Assembly (NCBI RefSeq): GCF_035958815.1
Contig: NZ_CP108383.1
Span: forward strand, 5,766,001 to 5,830,000
Length of the DNA stretch: 64,000 nucleotides
DNA from: Nocardia sp. NBC_01327
GTDB lineage: Bacteria > Actinomycetota > Actinomycetes > Mycobacteriales > Mycobacteriaceae
Reading direction: 5' to 3'
How positions within the stretch are numbered: position 1 is the stretch's first letter; every line of letters starts with the position of its first letter. Under the pieces are notes generated by a model that was given only the letters and a program-made list of their open reading frames with translations, was not told the origin of the DNA and ran no database searches. The position numbers and the translations under genes are program-made. This document shows, in pieces, positions 34,694 to 43,280 of the stretch.

Positions 34694-34699
34694 TTCCAT

Positions 34700-36502
34700 T
34701 CAGGACCGGAGCAGCGTCTCCAGTTCGGCTGCGGCCGTGCGCAATTGCCCCGCGAAGGTGTGCATCTCCTGCGCCACCGATTTCGGGGTGGCCAGGTAGA
34801 GGTTCCAGCGATCGGGCAGCAGCACGTAGGCGATGCCGATGCACTTCTGGCTGGTGGAGCCGAAACCGAAGTACTGGATATTCACCGACGGTGCGGAGCT
34901 GGTGCTCAGATAGTCGTCGCGGGAGATGATCCAGCCCGGACTGTCGTAGAACGCCATCGGTGCGGTCGCACCGAGTTCCGCCCCGCGGCGGCGCTGGCGC
35001 AATTGCAGTTCCCACAGGTGCTGCTCGGGAGCCTGACCGCGCTGGCACTCCTGCGCCCGCCGCACATGCGCCTCGGCGGCGGTCCGGGCGGCGGCGCGCT
35101 TACCGTCGGTATCGACGGCCGGATCCACCATGGCCGCAACAAAATCCAGCACCTCCTGGGTCACCACGCGCATGGCCTCGGTGCGACCATTACGGTACTG
35201 ACGGGTGGCGATGGATTCGTAGGTCGCGCCGGTGAGTCCCTTGCTACGCCGGTGGGCGAGCTGATAACTCAACTGCGCGAAGGCATCCGGGGAGATGCCG
35301 AGCTTCTTGATCTGGCTGGTGCCGAAGTCGAACGACACCGTGGAGGTGGCATTGTCCGCCGCGTACTGCGCGAAAGCGGCTGCGGCGGAGGCCACCTCGG
35401 CCTGTTGAGCTGCATCGAACACGAATTCTACCGGCTCGATGGCCGGCAGACCCTGCGGCTGCGCTCCGGCCTGCGCGGCATGGTCGGCCACCGGGGTTTC
35501 CAGCAGCGTGTCCACGAAGGACAGGATGGTGGTGCCGTCCAGCCCGCAGTGCTCGATATTGATGCCGGCCTGCCCGTCGGCGAAGACGACGAACGACACC
35601 GCCTTGTCGAACCAGCGATTGCCGCTGTCCCCGTGCAGCAGTTGGTCACACGCGTGCAGGGTGTCGCGCGGGGTGAAATCCTCCAGGCAGAGACAGAACA
35701 GCGCGGTTTCGATGGTCTCGAAGGGCGCGGCATTGGCGGGCAGCAGCTGCGCGCGCACCGGCGCCCAGTCCTCGCGCGCCAGCGTGGTGAGGTGCCCGGC
35801 CGAGGTATTGGTCGGCGCGCGCCGCGCCCCGGCCTTCATCACCGCGTGCAGTCCGGCGCCCAGGTCCTCGGGCGTGTACGGGACGCCGTCGGGACCGAGG
35901 GCATCCATGCGGAACATATTGCCGCGGTAGAAGACAATGATGTGCCGCGCCTGCGAGTGCCCGGGCCATTCGGCGCTGTAGGGCACCCGCACGGCGTCCT
36001 GCGGATCGCCGGGGATGCGGGTCTCGGAGAACAGGAACTTGTTCTGCGCCATATTGAGCTGCTGCCCGCGCTGGGTGACCGGCGGAATCTCCTCCGCGTC
36101 CAGCCGCAGCTTGTAGTTCACGGCGGCGGCGACCAGTGCGGCGGCCCGTTCGGCCTGCCCGGCGGTGGTGGAGGCGGCCAGCACCGTGTCCTCGCGGAAC
36201 AGGAAGAAGAAGTTGGCGTTCAACGCGATTCGGTCACGCCGGCCCAGATAGCGGGCAGGCCAGAATTCGTCCAGCCAGCTGCCGGTCTCCGGTTCGGCGT
36301 CGAATCGCTGTAGATCCGCGTGCAGGACGCGGGCCGGGCTGTCGGGGCGCAGCAGAACCTCGACGGCGGCCGCCGTGGCGGCGTACTCGTCGCTGGAAAG
36401 CAGCGGCGCACACCAGTGCAGAAACCGCGTGCAGCTCTCTTCGAGAGTCGGCAGCGGCACTTTCGGCAACTGGTCGTCGTGGGCGAAGGTCCGTTCGCTC
36501 AA
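34700..36502 (-). CDS. carnitine/choline acyltransferase-family protein
   Basis: A 600-residue protein with the carnitine acyltransferase fold. The catalytic His (H318) lies in NIEHCGLDGT, the EHxxxDG motif, and the C-terminal STS motif is present (GFGSTSQKCIG), as is the substrate-tunnel segment before it. Such enzymes move acyl groups between CoA and the hydroxyl of carnitine or choline and are uncommon in bacteria. TTG 36502 is taken as the start because GAGG lies upstream and it overlaps the methyltransferase stop (TTGA). The coupled hydroxylase and methyltransferase suggest the acceptor is a locally made hydroxylated, N-methylated amino compound. Confidence 0.8.
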   Translation of the reverse strand: MSERTFAHDDQLPKVPLPTLEESCTRFLHWCAPLLSSDEYAATAAAVEVLLRPDSPARVLHADLQRFDAEPETGSWLDEFWPARYLGRRDRIALNANFFFLFREDTVLAASTTAGQAERAAALVAAAVNYKLRLDAEEIPPVTQRGQQLNMAQNKFLFSETRIPGDPQDAVRVPYSAEWPGHSQARHIIVFYRGNMFRMDALGPDGVPYTPEDLGAGLHAVMKAGARRAPTNTSAGHLTTLAREDWAPVRAQLLPANAAPFETIETALFCLCLEDFTPRDTLHACDQLLHGDSGNRWFDKAVSFVVFADGQAGINIEHCGLDGTTILSFVDTLLETPVADHAAQAGAQPQGLPAIEPVEFVFDAAQQAEVASAAAAFAQYAADNATSTVSFDFGTSQIKKLGISPDAFAQLSYQLAHRRSKGLTGATYESIATRQYRNGRTEAMRVVTQEVLDFVAAMVDPAVDTDGKRAAARTAAEAHVRRAQECQRGQAPEQHLWELQLRQRRRGAELGATAPMAFYDSPGWIISRDDYLSTSSAPSVNIQYFGFGSTSQKCIGIAYVLLPDRWNLYLATPKSVAQEMHTFAGQLRTAAAELETLLRS

Positions 36503-37350
36503 TGCGTGTCCTCGTGGTCGATGGATAGGTTCGGGGACGGTCGGGACAGGTAGAGCTGTGCGTAGAGCCAGCCCTCGGATTCGTAACCGAGGGTGTCGAT
36601 GCCATTGGCCTCGAGCGCGCCGCACACCTGCGCCTGCTCCTCCGGCGACGCGAAGCGCCGCTGCTTGAAGGCGCCCGGCGCGCGTTCGGTGCGGTAACCG
36701 AGCGCGGCCAGATGTGCGGCAATGGGTTCGAACGAGAACATGCGCAGCACGAAATGCGCCATCCAGGGCAGCTTTCCACCGTGCGCCCGGGCCACGCGCA
36801 GCAGGGTGCGTTCGGTGACGTAGCCGACGCAGCCGGTGGAGATGACCAGGTCCGCGGTGGCCAGGGTGCGGCGCTGGGCCTCGGTGGGATCGGCGCTCTC
36901 CAGATCCGCGTGCACGGTGGCGTGCAGGAATCCGGCGGTGCGGGCGTAATCGAGTGCGGGACTGGAGGCGTCCATGCCGAGGAAGCGCACACCGGACAGC
37001 AGGTCGTGCTCGATCAGCAGACTGCGATCGGCGGCGACGAGATCGGCGGCCGCGATACTCGGATCCCGGTACCGCGCAGCCAGTTCCGTCATGCCCATAT
37101 CCAGGCGCAGCAGCGCCGCGTTCACGCCGTACGAGCAGCCGATATCGAGCACCGTGGGCGTGGCGATGCCGGTGGCGGCGCGATGGTCCGCGATGAGCTG
37201 CTCGAAGTGTGGTTTGGCCAGTTCCGGTATCCGGTAGTCCAATTCGGACATGCGGGCGTAGTACGCACGGGGATCGGGACGGTCGTAGATATCGTCGAAC
37301 GACGCTTTCCCGGTGCTGTGCAACACGGTGCTGTTTGCCGGAGCGGGCAC
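36499..37350 (-). CDS. SAM-dependent methyltransferase
   Basis: A 283-residue class I methyltransferase with motif I VLDIGCSYGVNAALL and an aspartate-rich second strand (FLGMDASS). GTG 37350 has AGAGGA 6 bases upstream; the open frame further up belongs to antisense of the dioxygenase gene. It lies 14 bases after the dioxygenase stop and overlaps the acyltransferase start by 4 bases. The methyl acceptor is unknown; by context, N-methylation of an amino acid derivative is plausible. Confidence 0.8.
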   Translation of the reverse strand: MPAPANSTVLHSTGKASFDDIYDRPDPRAYYARMSELDYRIPELAKPHFEQLIADHRAATGIATPTVLDIGCSYGVNAALLRLDMGMTELAARYRDPSIAAADLVAADRSLLIEHDLLSGVRFLGMDASSPALDYARTAGFLHATVHADLESADPTEAQRRTLATADLVISTGCVGYVTERTLLRVARAHGGKLPWMAHFVLRMFSFEPIAAHLAALGYRTERAPGAFKQRRFASPEEQAQVCGALEANGIDTLGYESEGWLYAQLYLSRPSPNLSIDHEDTH

Positions 37351-37364
37351 GAGCGGTCCTCTTC

Positions 37365-38276
37365 TCAGTCGAGCAGTGTGTCGCCGCGGACAGCATCGGC
37401 CGCGAGGTGATCGGGCAGAACACGCCCGAACAATTGCCGGGTGCGCTCGGCGGTGCCGATCACTCCCGTGGAGTCGCTGTAGGCGAAAATCGCCGAATGC
37501 CGCTGCACCGTCCCGCCGACCGGCGCGACGCGGTGCAGCGAAAAGCGCCCCTGGAACAGTTGCAGGTCGCCGGGGCGTAGCTCGAGGCTGCGGATCAGGT
37601 GCCCGCCGTGCCCGTCCAGCACCGCGCGCACATCCTCGAGATGCTCCGCGGCGCGCGAGCGAATATTGGGGCAGTACTCGAAGACCCCGCCGCTGTCGGG
37701 CCCCTGGGTGAGCATGCTGACGGTGAACTCGTTGGTGTCGAAGTGCCAGGGGTGCGACATGCCCGGAGCCACGACATTGAGGCAGAGCCCGGCCAGCGGA
37801 TCGGTGTACTCGTGCAGTTCGTCGAGCCCGAAGCAGTCGGCGACGAAGCGCTGGAAGCGCGGGTCGGTGTACAGGCGATGGATCAGCGCGTCCCGGGGAA
37901 TCAGATCCCTTGCCACGAAGGCGTTTCCGCGGCGCAGCACAATGCGGCCGGGATGGCCGTCGGGCAGGTCGGTATCCAGCGGAATGTTGTAGGCATTGAC
38001 GTTCTCGACCGTGTAGTAGGCGTGCGGGGCCAGTGCCACGCCCTCCGTGCGCAGGGTCTCGACCTGTTCGGGCCGGATGAAGCCGCGCAGCACGGTGCAA
38101 CCGTCGGCGGCCAGCTCCGCCCGCGCGGTGCGGACCGCCGCGGTCCACCCGTCGCTGCCGGGCGCATCCAGTGGATAGCGCGCGGTGTCCACACCGGGGA
38201 CCGACGCGCCCGCACCCCCGGAGCCGTCCGTATCGCACACGTCTACCCCACCCCCTGTCGCAACCATGACGGACAT
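37365..38276 (-). CDS. 2-oxoglutarate/Fe(II) dioxygenase, amino-acid hydroxylase type
   Basis: A 303-residue non-heme iron oxygenase. The facial triad is H178-x-D180 (WHFDTNEF) and H248 (SLHRV), with R259 (QRHSAIF) for 2-oxoglutarate. The layout (HFDTNEF, then SGGVFEYCPN) resembles the group that contains free-amino-acid hydroxylases and the BesD/HalD radical halogenases. The Asp in HxD argues for hydroxylation; halogenases have Gly or Ala there. ATG 38276 has GAGG 6 bases upstream. It is the first gene of the three-gene operon. Confidence 0.78.
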   Translation of the reverse strand: MSVMVATGGGVDVCDTDGSGGAGASVPGVDTARYPLDAPGSDGWTAAVRTARAELAADGCTVLRGFIRPEQVETLRTEGVALAPHAYYTVENVNAYNIPLDTDLPDGHPGRIVLRRGNAFVARDLIPRDALIHRLYTDPRFQRFVADCFGLDELHEYTDPLAGLCLNVVAPGMSHPWHFDTNEFTVSMLTQGPDSGGVFEYCPNIRSRAAEHLEDVRAVLDGHGGHLIRSLELRPGDLQLFQGRFSLHRVAPVGGTVQRHSAIFAYSDSTGVIGTAERTRQLFGRVLPDHLAADAVRGDTLLD

Positions 38277-38497
38277 TCTTGCCTCGAAACCAGACGACAC
38301 GCCCGGGATGCATCGGGATTGTGAGTATTCACTTTTCCTGTGCACCAATAGTTTTCATGTGCCACCGACCGGTTGGGATTTCTCACACTTCGGATGCTCG
38401 ACGGTAGCCGGAAAGGCGGCCACCGCGCGGTCGCGCCGCCGCCGAGAACACCTCTGCAAGCACGTTTTTCCTTGCACCCCAGGCGAATTCGCGCAGT

Positions 38498-38503
38498 TTG
38501 ACA
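38498..38503 (+). promoter_or_regulatory. TTGACA promoter element before the primase-like gene
   Basis: TTGACA followed after 16 bases by TACACC, about 45 bases before ATG 38546, which has AGAGAGGA upstream. The 269-bp divergent gap it sits in (38277-38545) is locally AT-richer than its surroundings, mainly 38320-38400; no other element is clear there. Confidence 0.4.
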
Positions 38504-38545
38504 GCCCTCTGGACCCGGGTACACCGGTAGAGAGAGGACTGCGTT

Positions 38546-39466
38546 ATGGACACCGCTCGCTCCTGGGACACCATCACCACCGCCCTGACCCGAATCTCGG
38601 GCCCGGGCAGGCGCGGCCGCGACTGGACCACCTACCTGTGCCCGGTGCACGAATCCGATGGCCGCCACCACCATCCGTCGCTCGGGGTCCTCTACAACCG
38701 CGGGCGTCGGCGGACCATCGTGAAATGCTTCGCGGGTTGTCCGGACGAGGCCGTGCTGAACCGGCTGGGCCTGCACATTCGGGACCTCTTCGACAATCCG
38801 CAGCCACCGTACGGACCGCGCCGTCACTCCCCCGCACCCGATGTGGCGCTCGCCGACCAGGCGCTACAGGCCGCCGGACTCCCCCTCGAAGTACACAAAC
38901 GCGACCTCGGCCCCCGCACGGCCCGGCCGCGACGTCAGGCGACGTACATCTATCGCTGGCCCAACGGCCATCCCGCGGGCCGCATCATCCGCGTCCACAT
39001 CGCCCATCGCGACGGCCACAGCAAAACGTTCTGGCAGGAGCGCTGCACCGACAATGGTTGGCAGCCAGGCGGATTCGACCACCTGCCCTTCCATCTGCCC
39101 GAGGTCCTCGCCGCCATTCGCGGTGCCCGCGATATCTACATCTGTGAAGGCGAAGCCGATGTTCTCACCGCCACCCACGCGGGCCTCACGGCCACCTGCA
39201 ATGCGGGCGGCGCCCAAAGCTGGCACCCCGAACACGCCGCCTGGCTCACCGGTGCGCACCGAATCTGGATAGTCGCCGACCGTGACGCCCCCGGCTACCG
39301 GCACGCCGCCAAGGTCGCGCAGTCCCTCGTCGATCTGGTCGACGAGATTCGCATCGTCCAGGCCCGCGACGGCAAAGACCTCACCGACCACTGCAATGCG
39401 GGCCACCACATCACGGAACTGGACCCCGTCCCCCTCCTCGACGCCCACTATCGCTCGGACCCCTAA
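38546..39466 (+). CDS. stand-alone zinc-finger/TOPRIM primase-like protein
   Basis: A 306-residue protein with a CHC2-like zinc site near the N-terminus (CPVHESDGRHH ... KCFAGC) and a TOPRIM domain (YICEGEADVL, IVADRDAPG, GKDLTDH). This is the core of mobile-element primases (TOPRIM needs the Glu and the DxD-like acidic pair, both present), but no helicase domain follows and no other phage or plasmid genes surround it. It may be a remnant or a domesticated DNA-processing protein. It diverges from the acyltransferase operon. Confidence 0.75.
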   Translation: MDTARSWDTITTALTRISGPGRRGRDWTTYLCPVHESDGRHHHPSLGVLYNRGRRRTIVKCFAGCPDEAVLNRLGLHIRDLFDNPQPPYGPRRHSPAPDVALADQALQAAGLPLEVHKRDLGPRTARPRRQATYIYRWPNGHPAGRIIRVHIAHRDGHSKTFWQERCTDNGWQPGGFDHLPFHLPEVLAAIRGARDIYICEGEADVLTATHAGLTATCNAGGAQSWHPEHAAWLTGAHRIWIVADRDAPGYRHAAKVAQSLVDLVDEIRIVQARDGKDLTDHCNAGHHITELDPVPLLDAHYRSDP

Positions 39467-39566
39467 CGATCCGCACCAAGATCACCAGGAAGCTATGGCG
39501 GCATCCCGCCACCAGACACCGCCACCAGTTCCTGGTCGAAACGCCCGCCGATCACCCGCGATGCGG

Positions 39567-39932
39567 CTAGTCCTGGATCGAGTCCAGCTGCGCTACCAGG
39601 GCTTTCGGCGCCACCATGCGGTATGCGTCCTGGACGATTTCGGCTATTTCCGTCCAGTCCACGGGCACATCCAGGTAGACGCCCAACCAGCCGCGATGGC
39701 CCACGTAGGGCGGGCGGAAGTAGCGCTCGGGTGCGGCGGCGACGAGTTCCTCCTGGGCGCCGGGCGGTGCGGCGCACCAGAATCCGAGCCGGTCGTCGTG
39801 GTGGTGATCGGCGAACATGACGAAGGTCTTCTTACCGCGCACGAACCACGTCGGCTCGCCGTGGCTGAGGCGTTCGGTCACCTCGGGCAGGGCCGAACAC
39901 AGTGTGCGCAGGGACTCCAGCGGTTCACCCAT
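39567..39932 (-). CDS. MmcQ/YjbR-family protein
   Basis: A 121-residue single-domain protein of the MmcQ/YjbR fold (CyaY-like alpha/beta; EVTERLSHGEPTWFVRGKKTFVMF, YVGHRGWLGVYLD). Family members are small DNA-binding-like proteins of unknown role. It begins 9 bases after the stop of the WYL regulator and is probably co-transcribed with it. Confidence 0.8.
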   Translation of the reverse strand: MGEPLESLRTLCSALPEVTERLSHGEPTWFVRGKKTFVMFADHHHDDRLGFWCAAPPGAQEELVAAAPERYFRPPYVGHRGWLGVYLDVPVDWTEIAEIVQDAYRMVAPKALVAQLDSIQD

Positions 39933-39941
39933 GGTCGGAGG

Positions 39942-40952
39942 CTAGCCGATCGTGTCCGCCCGTTTCTTGGACGAATGGGAAGCGCCCGCAGGGGGCGGCG
40001 AGGCCGCCAGCGCCCGCTGATAGCGGTCGGTGATGGTGCGCAGGGCGGCCGCCAGCTCCGGCGAGTCGACGATCTCGAAGTCCGCGTCGAGCATGCCGAG
40101 GTGCAGCGCGAGTTGCTGCGGATTGTCCGAGCCGGGTTCGAAGGCGCACCGATCGTCGCCGAGGGGTTCGATATCGACCGGTATCGGGAGTCGTTGCCGC
40201 ACATGGGATGCCGGGGCGTGCACCACCACCCGGGCGCGGAACCGCCATACCGCCTCTCCGACACCGCGTTCCACCCGGGCGACGATCTCCGGATCGGGCG
40301 GCAGGGCGCGCGGGGTGAAGCGGGGCCCGGCCGGGGTGCGCGGGCGGATCCGGTCGACTCGGAAGGTGCGCCAATCGTTCCAGTCGAGGTCCCAGGCGAG
40401 CAGATACCAGCGCTGGCGATTGCTGACCAGACGGTACGGCTGGACCGACCGGCTGCTCGCCGCACCGGTATGCGACAGATAGTCCAGCCGCAGCTGTTCG
40501 TGATCCCGGCAGGCCGAGGCGAGCACCGTGAGGATGTCCGGATCGACCAGCGGGCCGCGGGCCGGAACCGGCAGCGTGTGCTGGAAGGCGCTGACCCGGT
40601 GCCGCAGCCGCGAGGGCAGGATCTGCTGCAGTTTGGTCAGTGCGCGCAGGGATGTCTCCTCGATGCCGGCAATGGAAGTGGTTGCGGCGGTGCGCAATCC
40701 GATGGCCACCGCCACGGCCTCGTCATCATCGAGCAGCAGCGGCGGCAGCGATCCGCCCGCGCCGAGCCGATAGCCGCCGGCCACTCCCGGCCGGGCCTCG
40801 ACCGGGTAGCCGAGTTCCCGCAGCCGGTCGATGTCATTGCGCACCGTGCGGGTGGTGACCCGCAGTCTCTCGGCCAGTTCGGCGCCGGTCCAGTCCCGCC
40901 GCGACTGCAAGAGCGACAGCAGGCGGAGCAGCCGGGCGGAGGTCTCCAACAT
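39942..40952 (-). CDS. WYL-domain transcriptional regulator
   Basis: A 336-residue regulator: an N-terminal DeoR-type HTH (LAERLRVTTRTVRNDIDRLR), the linker GYPVEARPGVAGGY, and a central WYL domain (YRLVSNRQRWYLLAWDLDWNDWRTFRVDRI). The ATG has TAAAAT (40959-40964) 6 bases upstream, a leaderless promoter. It diverges from the epoxide hydrolase gene; the shared 105-bp gap contains a strong dyad, so autoregulation and control of the hydrolase are likely. Confidence 0.85.
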   Translation of the reverse strand: MLETSARLLRLLSLLQSRRDWTGAELAERLRVTTRTVRNDIDRLRELGYPVEARPGVAGGYRLGAGGSLPPLLLDDDEAVAVAIGLRTAATTSIAGIEETSLRALTKLQQILPSRLRHRVSAFQHTLPVPARGPLVDPDILTVLASACRDHEQLRLDYLSHTGAASSRSVQPYRLVSNRQRWYLLAWDLDWNDWRTFRVDRIRPRTPAGPRFTPRALPPDPEIVARVERGVGEAVWRFRARVVVHAPASHVRQRLPIPVDIEPLGDDRCAFEPGSDNPQQLALHLGMLDADFEIVDSPELAAALRTITDRYQRALAASPPPAGASHSSKKRADTIG

Positions 40953-40976
40953 TGCTCGATTTTAGCGCGCAATCGC

Positions 40977-41002
40977 GGAACGAACCTTTCCGCAATCGTT
41001 CC
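40977..41002. promoter_or_regulatory. dyad operator GGAACGA-N12-TCGTTCC
   Basis: A perfect 7-bp inverted repeat centred between the divergent WYL regulator and epoxide hydrolase genes, 13 bases upstream of the regulator's TAAAAT box. It is the likely binding site of the WYL protein. Confidence 0.5.
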
Positions 41003-41057
41003 TAAAGTTGGTTCATACCCCGAAGGCCCCGCCTTCACGAGTGAACGGAAGACCCTG

Positions 41058-42182
41058 ATGAGCACTGAGATTCGCCCCTTCCGCATCGATATCCCGCAGT
41101 CGGAACTGGATTACCTGCACGACCGGCTGGCCCATGCCCGGTGGGCCGCCGAACTGCCGGGCACCGGCTGGGAGCGCGGCATTCCGGTGCCGGAGCTGAA
41201 GGAGCTGGCCGAGTACTGGCGCACCGAATTCGATTGGCGGGCACAGGAAGCCGCGCTCAATGCCTTCCCGCAGTTCACCACCGAGATCGACGGGCAGCGA
41301 ATCCACTTCCTGCATGTGCGATCGAGTCGCTCCGATGCCACCCCGCTGCTGATCACCCATGGTTTCCCGAGCTCGGTCGCGGAGTTCATGAAGCTCATCG
41401 CACCGCTGACCGAACCGGCCGAGGGCCGGGCCTTCCATATCGTGGCGGCGTCCATACCCGGATATGCCTTCTCCACCCCGCTCGCCGATACCGGCTGGTC
41501 GATGGCGCGGACCGCCCGCGCCTGGATCGAGCTCATGAGCCGGCTCGGTTATGAGCGGTACGGCGTGCACGGCGGCGATGTCGGCAGTGGAATCTCCGCC
41601 ATGGTGGCCGGTTTCGATCCCGAGCATGTCCTGGGCATCCATGTGGTCACCGATCCCCTGACCGCCGCGAATGTCGCCACGTTCCTGCCCGGAATGGCCG
41701 AACGCCTCGATGCCGACGATCCGATCGACAAGGTCATCCTCACCCGCATGGATGCCTTCCGCCGTGAGGGTTCCGGCTATCTGGCCATCCAGAACTCCCG
41801 CCCGCAGACCATCGGCTACGGCCTGGTCGATTCGCCGCTGCTGCAATTGGCTTGGATCGCAGAGAAATTCGAGCAGTGGACGGATCTGCCGATCGACCGT
41901 GACCAGTTGCTCACCAATGTCAGTCTCTACTGGTTCACCGGCTCCGGCGCCACCGCCGCGCATTCGCTCTACGAGCAGTCGCATTCCACCGACTGGGGCG
42001 CACCGTCTTCCGCGCCCGCGGGTTTCGCGATCTTCGGCGCGGACGAGACGGTCTCCCGACTGGTCCCGCACACCGCGCAGGCGCACTGGACCGAGTTCGA
42101 GCGCGGCCTGCACTTCCCCGCCATGGAATCCCCGGCCGAGCTGGCCCGGGACCTGCGGGCATTCTTCGGCCCGCTGAGCTGA
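41058..42182 (+). CDS. epoxide hydrolase with N-terminal EHN domain
   Basis: A 374-residue microsomal-type epoxide hydrolase: the EHN region (FRIDIPQSELDYLHDRLAHARW; ELAEYWRTEFDWR) is followed by an alpha/beta-hydrolase with HGFPSS (oxyanion), HGGDVGS (Asp nucleophile) and a late histidine (ERGLHFPAME). It opens epoxides to diols, often in xenobiotic breakdown. Its divergent partner is the WYL regulator. Confidence 0.85.
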   Translation: MSTEIRPFRIDIPQSELDYLHDRLAHARWAAELPGTGWERGIPVPELKELAEYWRTEFDWRAQEAALNAFPQFTTEIDGQRIHFLHVRSSRSDATPLLITHGFPSSVAEFMKLIAPLTEPAEGRAFHIVAASIPGYAFSTPLADTGWSMARTARAWIELMSRLGYERYGVHGGDVGSGISAMVAGFDPEHVLGIHVVTDPLTAANVATFLPGMAERLDADDPIDKVILTRMDAFRREGSGYLAIQNSRPQTIGYGLVDSPLLQLAWIAEKFEQWTDLPIDRDQLLTNVSLYWFTGSGATAAHSLYEQSHSTDWGAPSSAPAGFAIFGADETVSRLVPHTAQAHWTEFERGLHFPAMESPAELARDLRAFFGPLS

Positions 42183-42328
42183 TACCCGACCGGGCGCACC
42201 GGGCTGCCCAGCCCGGCGCGCGCCCGGATCTGCACTACGCTCGAACCCATCGCGCCGCGGCATTGCCGCCGCGGCAGCTCACCGCACCGCACTCCCCCCG
42301 CTCGGATGGATGTCCCGGAGGTTTGCCG

Positions 42329-43123
42329 ATGATGAACCAGCTCACCGATGCAGCACAGGCAGTTCCGGCGGCCGCCGAACCGCCCATGCTGCTGCCCCTG
42401 CCGCCGGTCCCGTCATCGGGCCATATCTTCGATTTTCCGGGGCGCCTGGGCACCGTGGATATGGACGAGCATCAGGGCCTGCGCATCGACGGCATCGCCC
42501 GGCACATCCAGGACGCGGGCGTCGATCACCTCGTGCACTGCGGCGCCCTGGAATCGCATCCGCACTGGATCGTGCGCCGCACCGTCATCGACGTCCTCCG
42601 TCCCATCGCCTGGCCCGCGCAACTGCGTACCCGCCGCTGGTGTTCGGGCATCTCCCCGCGCTGGTGCACCATGCGCGTGCGCATCGACTCCGACAATGAC
42701 GGATTGATCGAAACCGAGGGTTTCTGGATTCACATGAACAAAGAGACCATGAGCCCCTCCCGCGTGGACGATCGCTTCTTCGAGCTCATGTGCACCACCA
42801 CCTCGAACCAGCGGCTGCGCTGGCAGCAGTGGCTCAACGATCCGCTTCCGGAATCGCCGGGGACGCTGTTCCCCCTGCGCCGCACCGACATAGATCATTT
42901 CCAGCACGTGACCAATACCGCCTACTGGCACGCCGTGCACGAATTCACCGCCGACGCCGCCGACCTCACCCGGTCGCCGCACCGCTACATACTCGAATAC
43001 AACAAGCCCATCCGGTACGGCGACCCCATCGACATCCATACTCAGCGCACCGCGAATTCCCAAACCCTCTGGTTCACGAGCAACCAGGAAGTTCGGGCGG
43101 TAGCGCAACTGCGTACGCTGTAG
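42329..43123 (+). CDS. acyl-ACP thioesterase-like protein (double hotdog)
   Basis: A 264-residue protein with two hotdog units; the N-terminal half (VDMDEHQGLRIDGIARHIQDAGVDH) and the second (RTDIDHFQHVTNTAYWHAVHEF, YILEYNKPIRYGDPI) follow acyl-ACP thioesterases, which release fatty acids from acyl carrier protein. GGAGG lies 7 bases before the ATG at 42329. No partner synthase genes are adjacent. Close bacterial members often act on fatty acyl chains of unknown origin. Confidence 0.75.
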   Translation: MMNQLTDAAQAVPAAAEPPMLLPLPPVPSSGHIFDFPGRLGTVDMDEHQGLRIDGIARHIQDAGVDHLVHCGALESHPHWIVRRTVIDVLRPIAWPAQLRTRRWCSGISPRWCTMRVRIDSDNDGLIETEGFWIHMNKETMSPSRVDDRFFELMCTTTSNQRLRWQQWLNDPLPESPGTLFPLRRTDIDHFQHVTNTAYWHAVHEFTADAADLTRSPHRYILEYNKPIRYGDPIDIHTQRTANSQTLWFTSNQEVRAVAQLRTL

Positions 43124-43182
43124 AACGCGGTTATCGATCTAGATTCGACGAGTGCTCAGGGGTCGCTGGACAATTTGTTAGT

Positions 43183-43202
43183 GCAAGTGGTCGAACACTT
43201 GC
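43183..43202. promoter_or_regulatory. palindrome GCAAGTG-GTCGAA-CACTTGC before the MACPF gene
   Basis: A perfect 7-bp dyad with 6-base centre, 79 bases before the MACPF start codon, in an AT-richer stretch (43124-43280). It could be an operator or a leader hairpin. Confidence 0.45.
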
Positions 43203-43280
43203 GAATTCAGTTATAGCTCATCATCTTTCGGGTTGTCGACCGTATCATTGGCGCGGGGACGGCTACGGAAGGAAAATACT

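Noticed and set aside
34700..37423. A single 907-codon protein
   Set aside because: The first 307 codons are out-of-frame sequence over the methyltransferase gene; the acyltransferase begins at the TTG overlapping the methyltransferase stop.
37365..38276. Radical halogenase of the BesD/HalD type
   Set aside because: The iron triad has Asp (HFD), which occupies the site a halide would take; a hydroxylase is expected.
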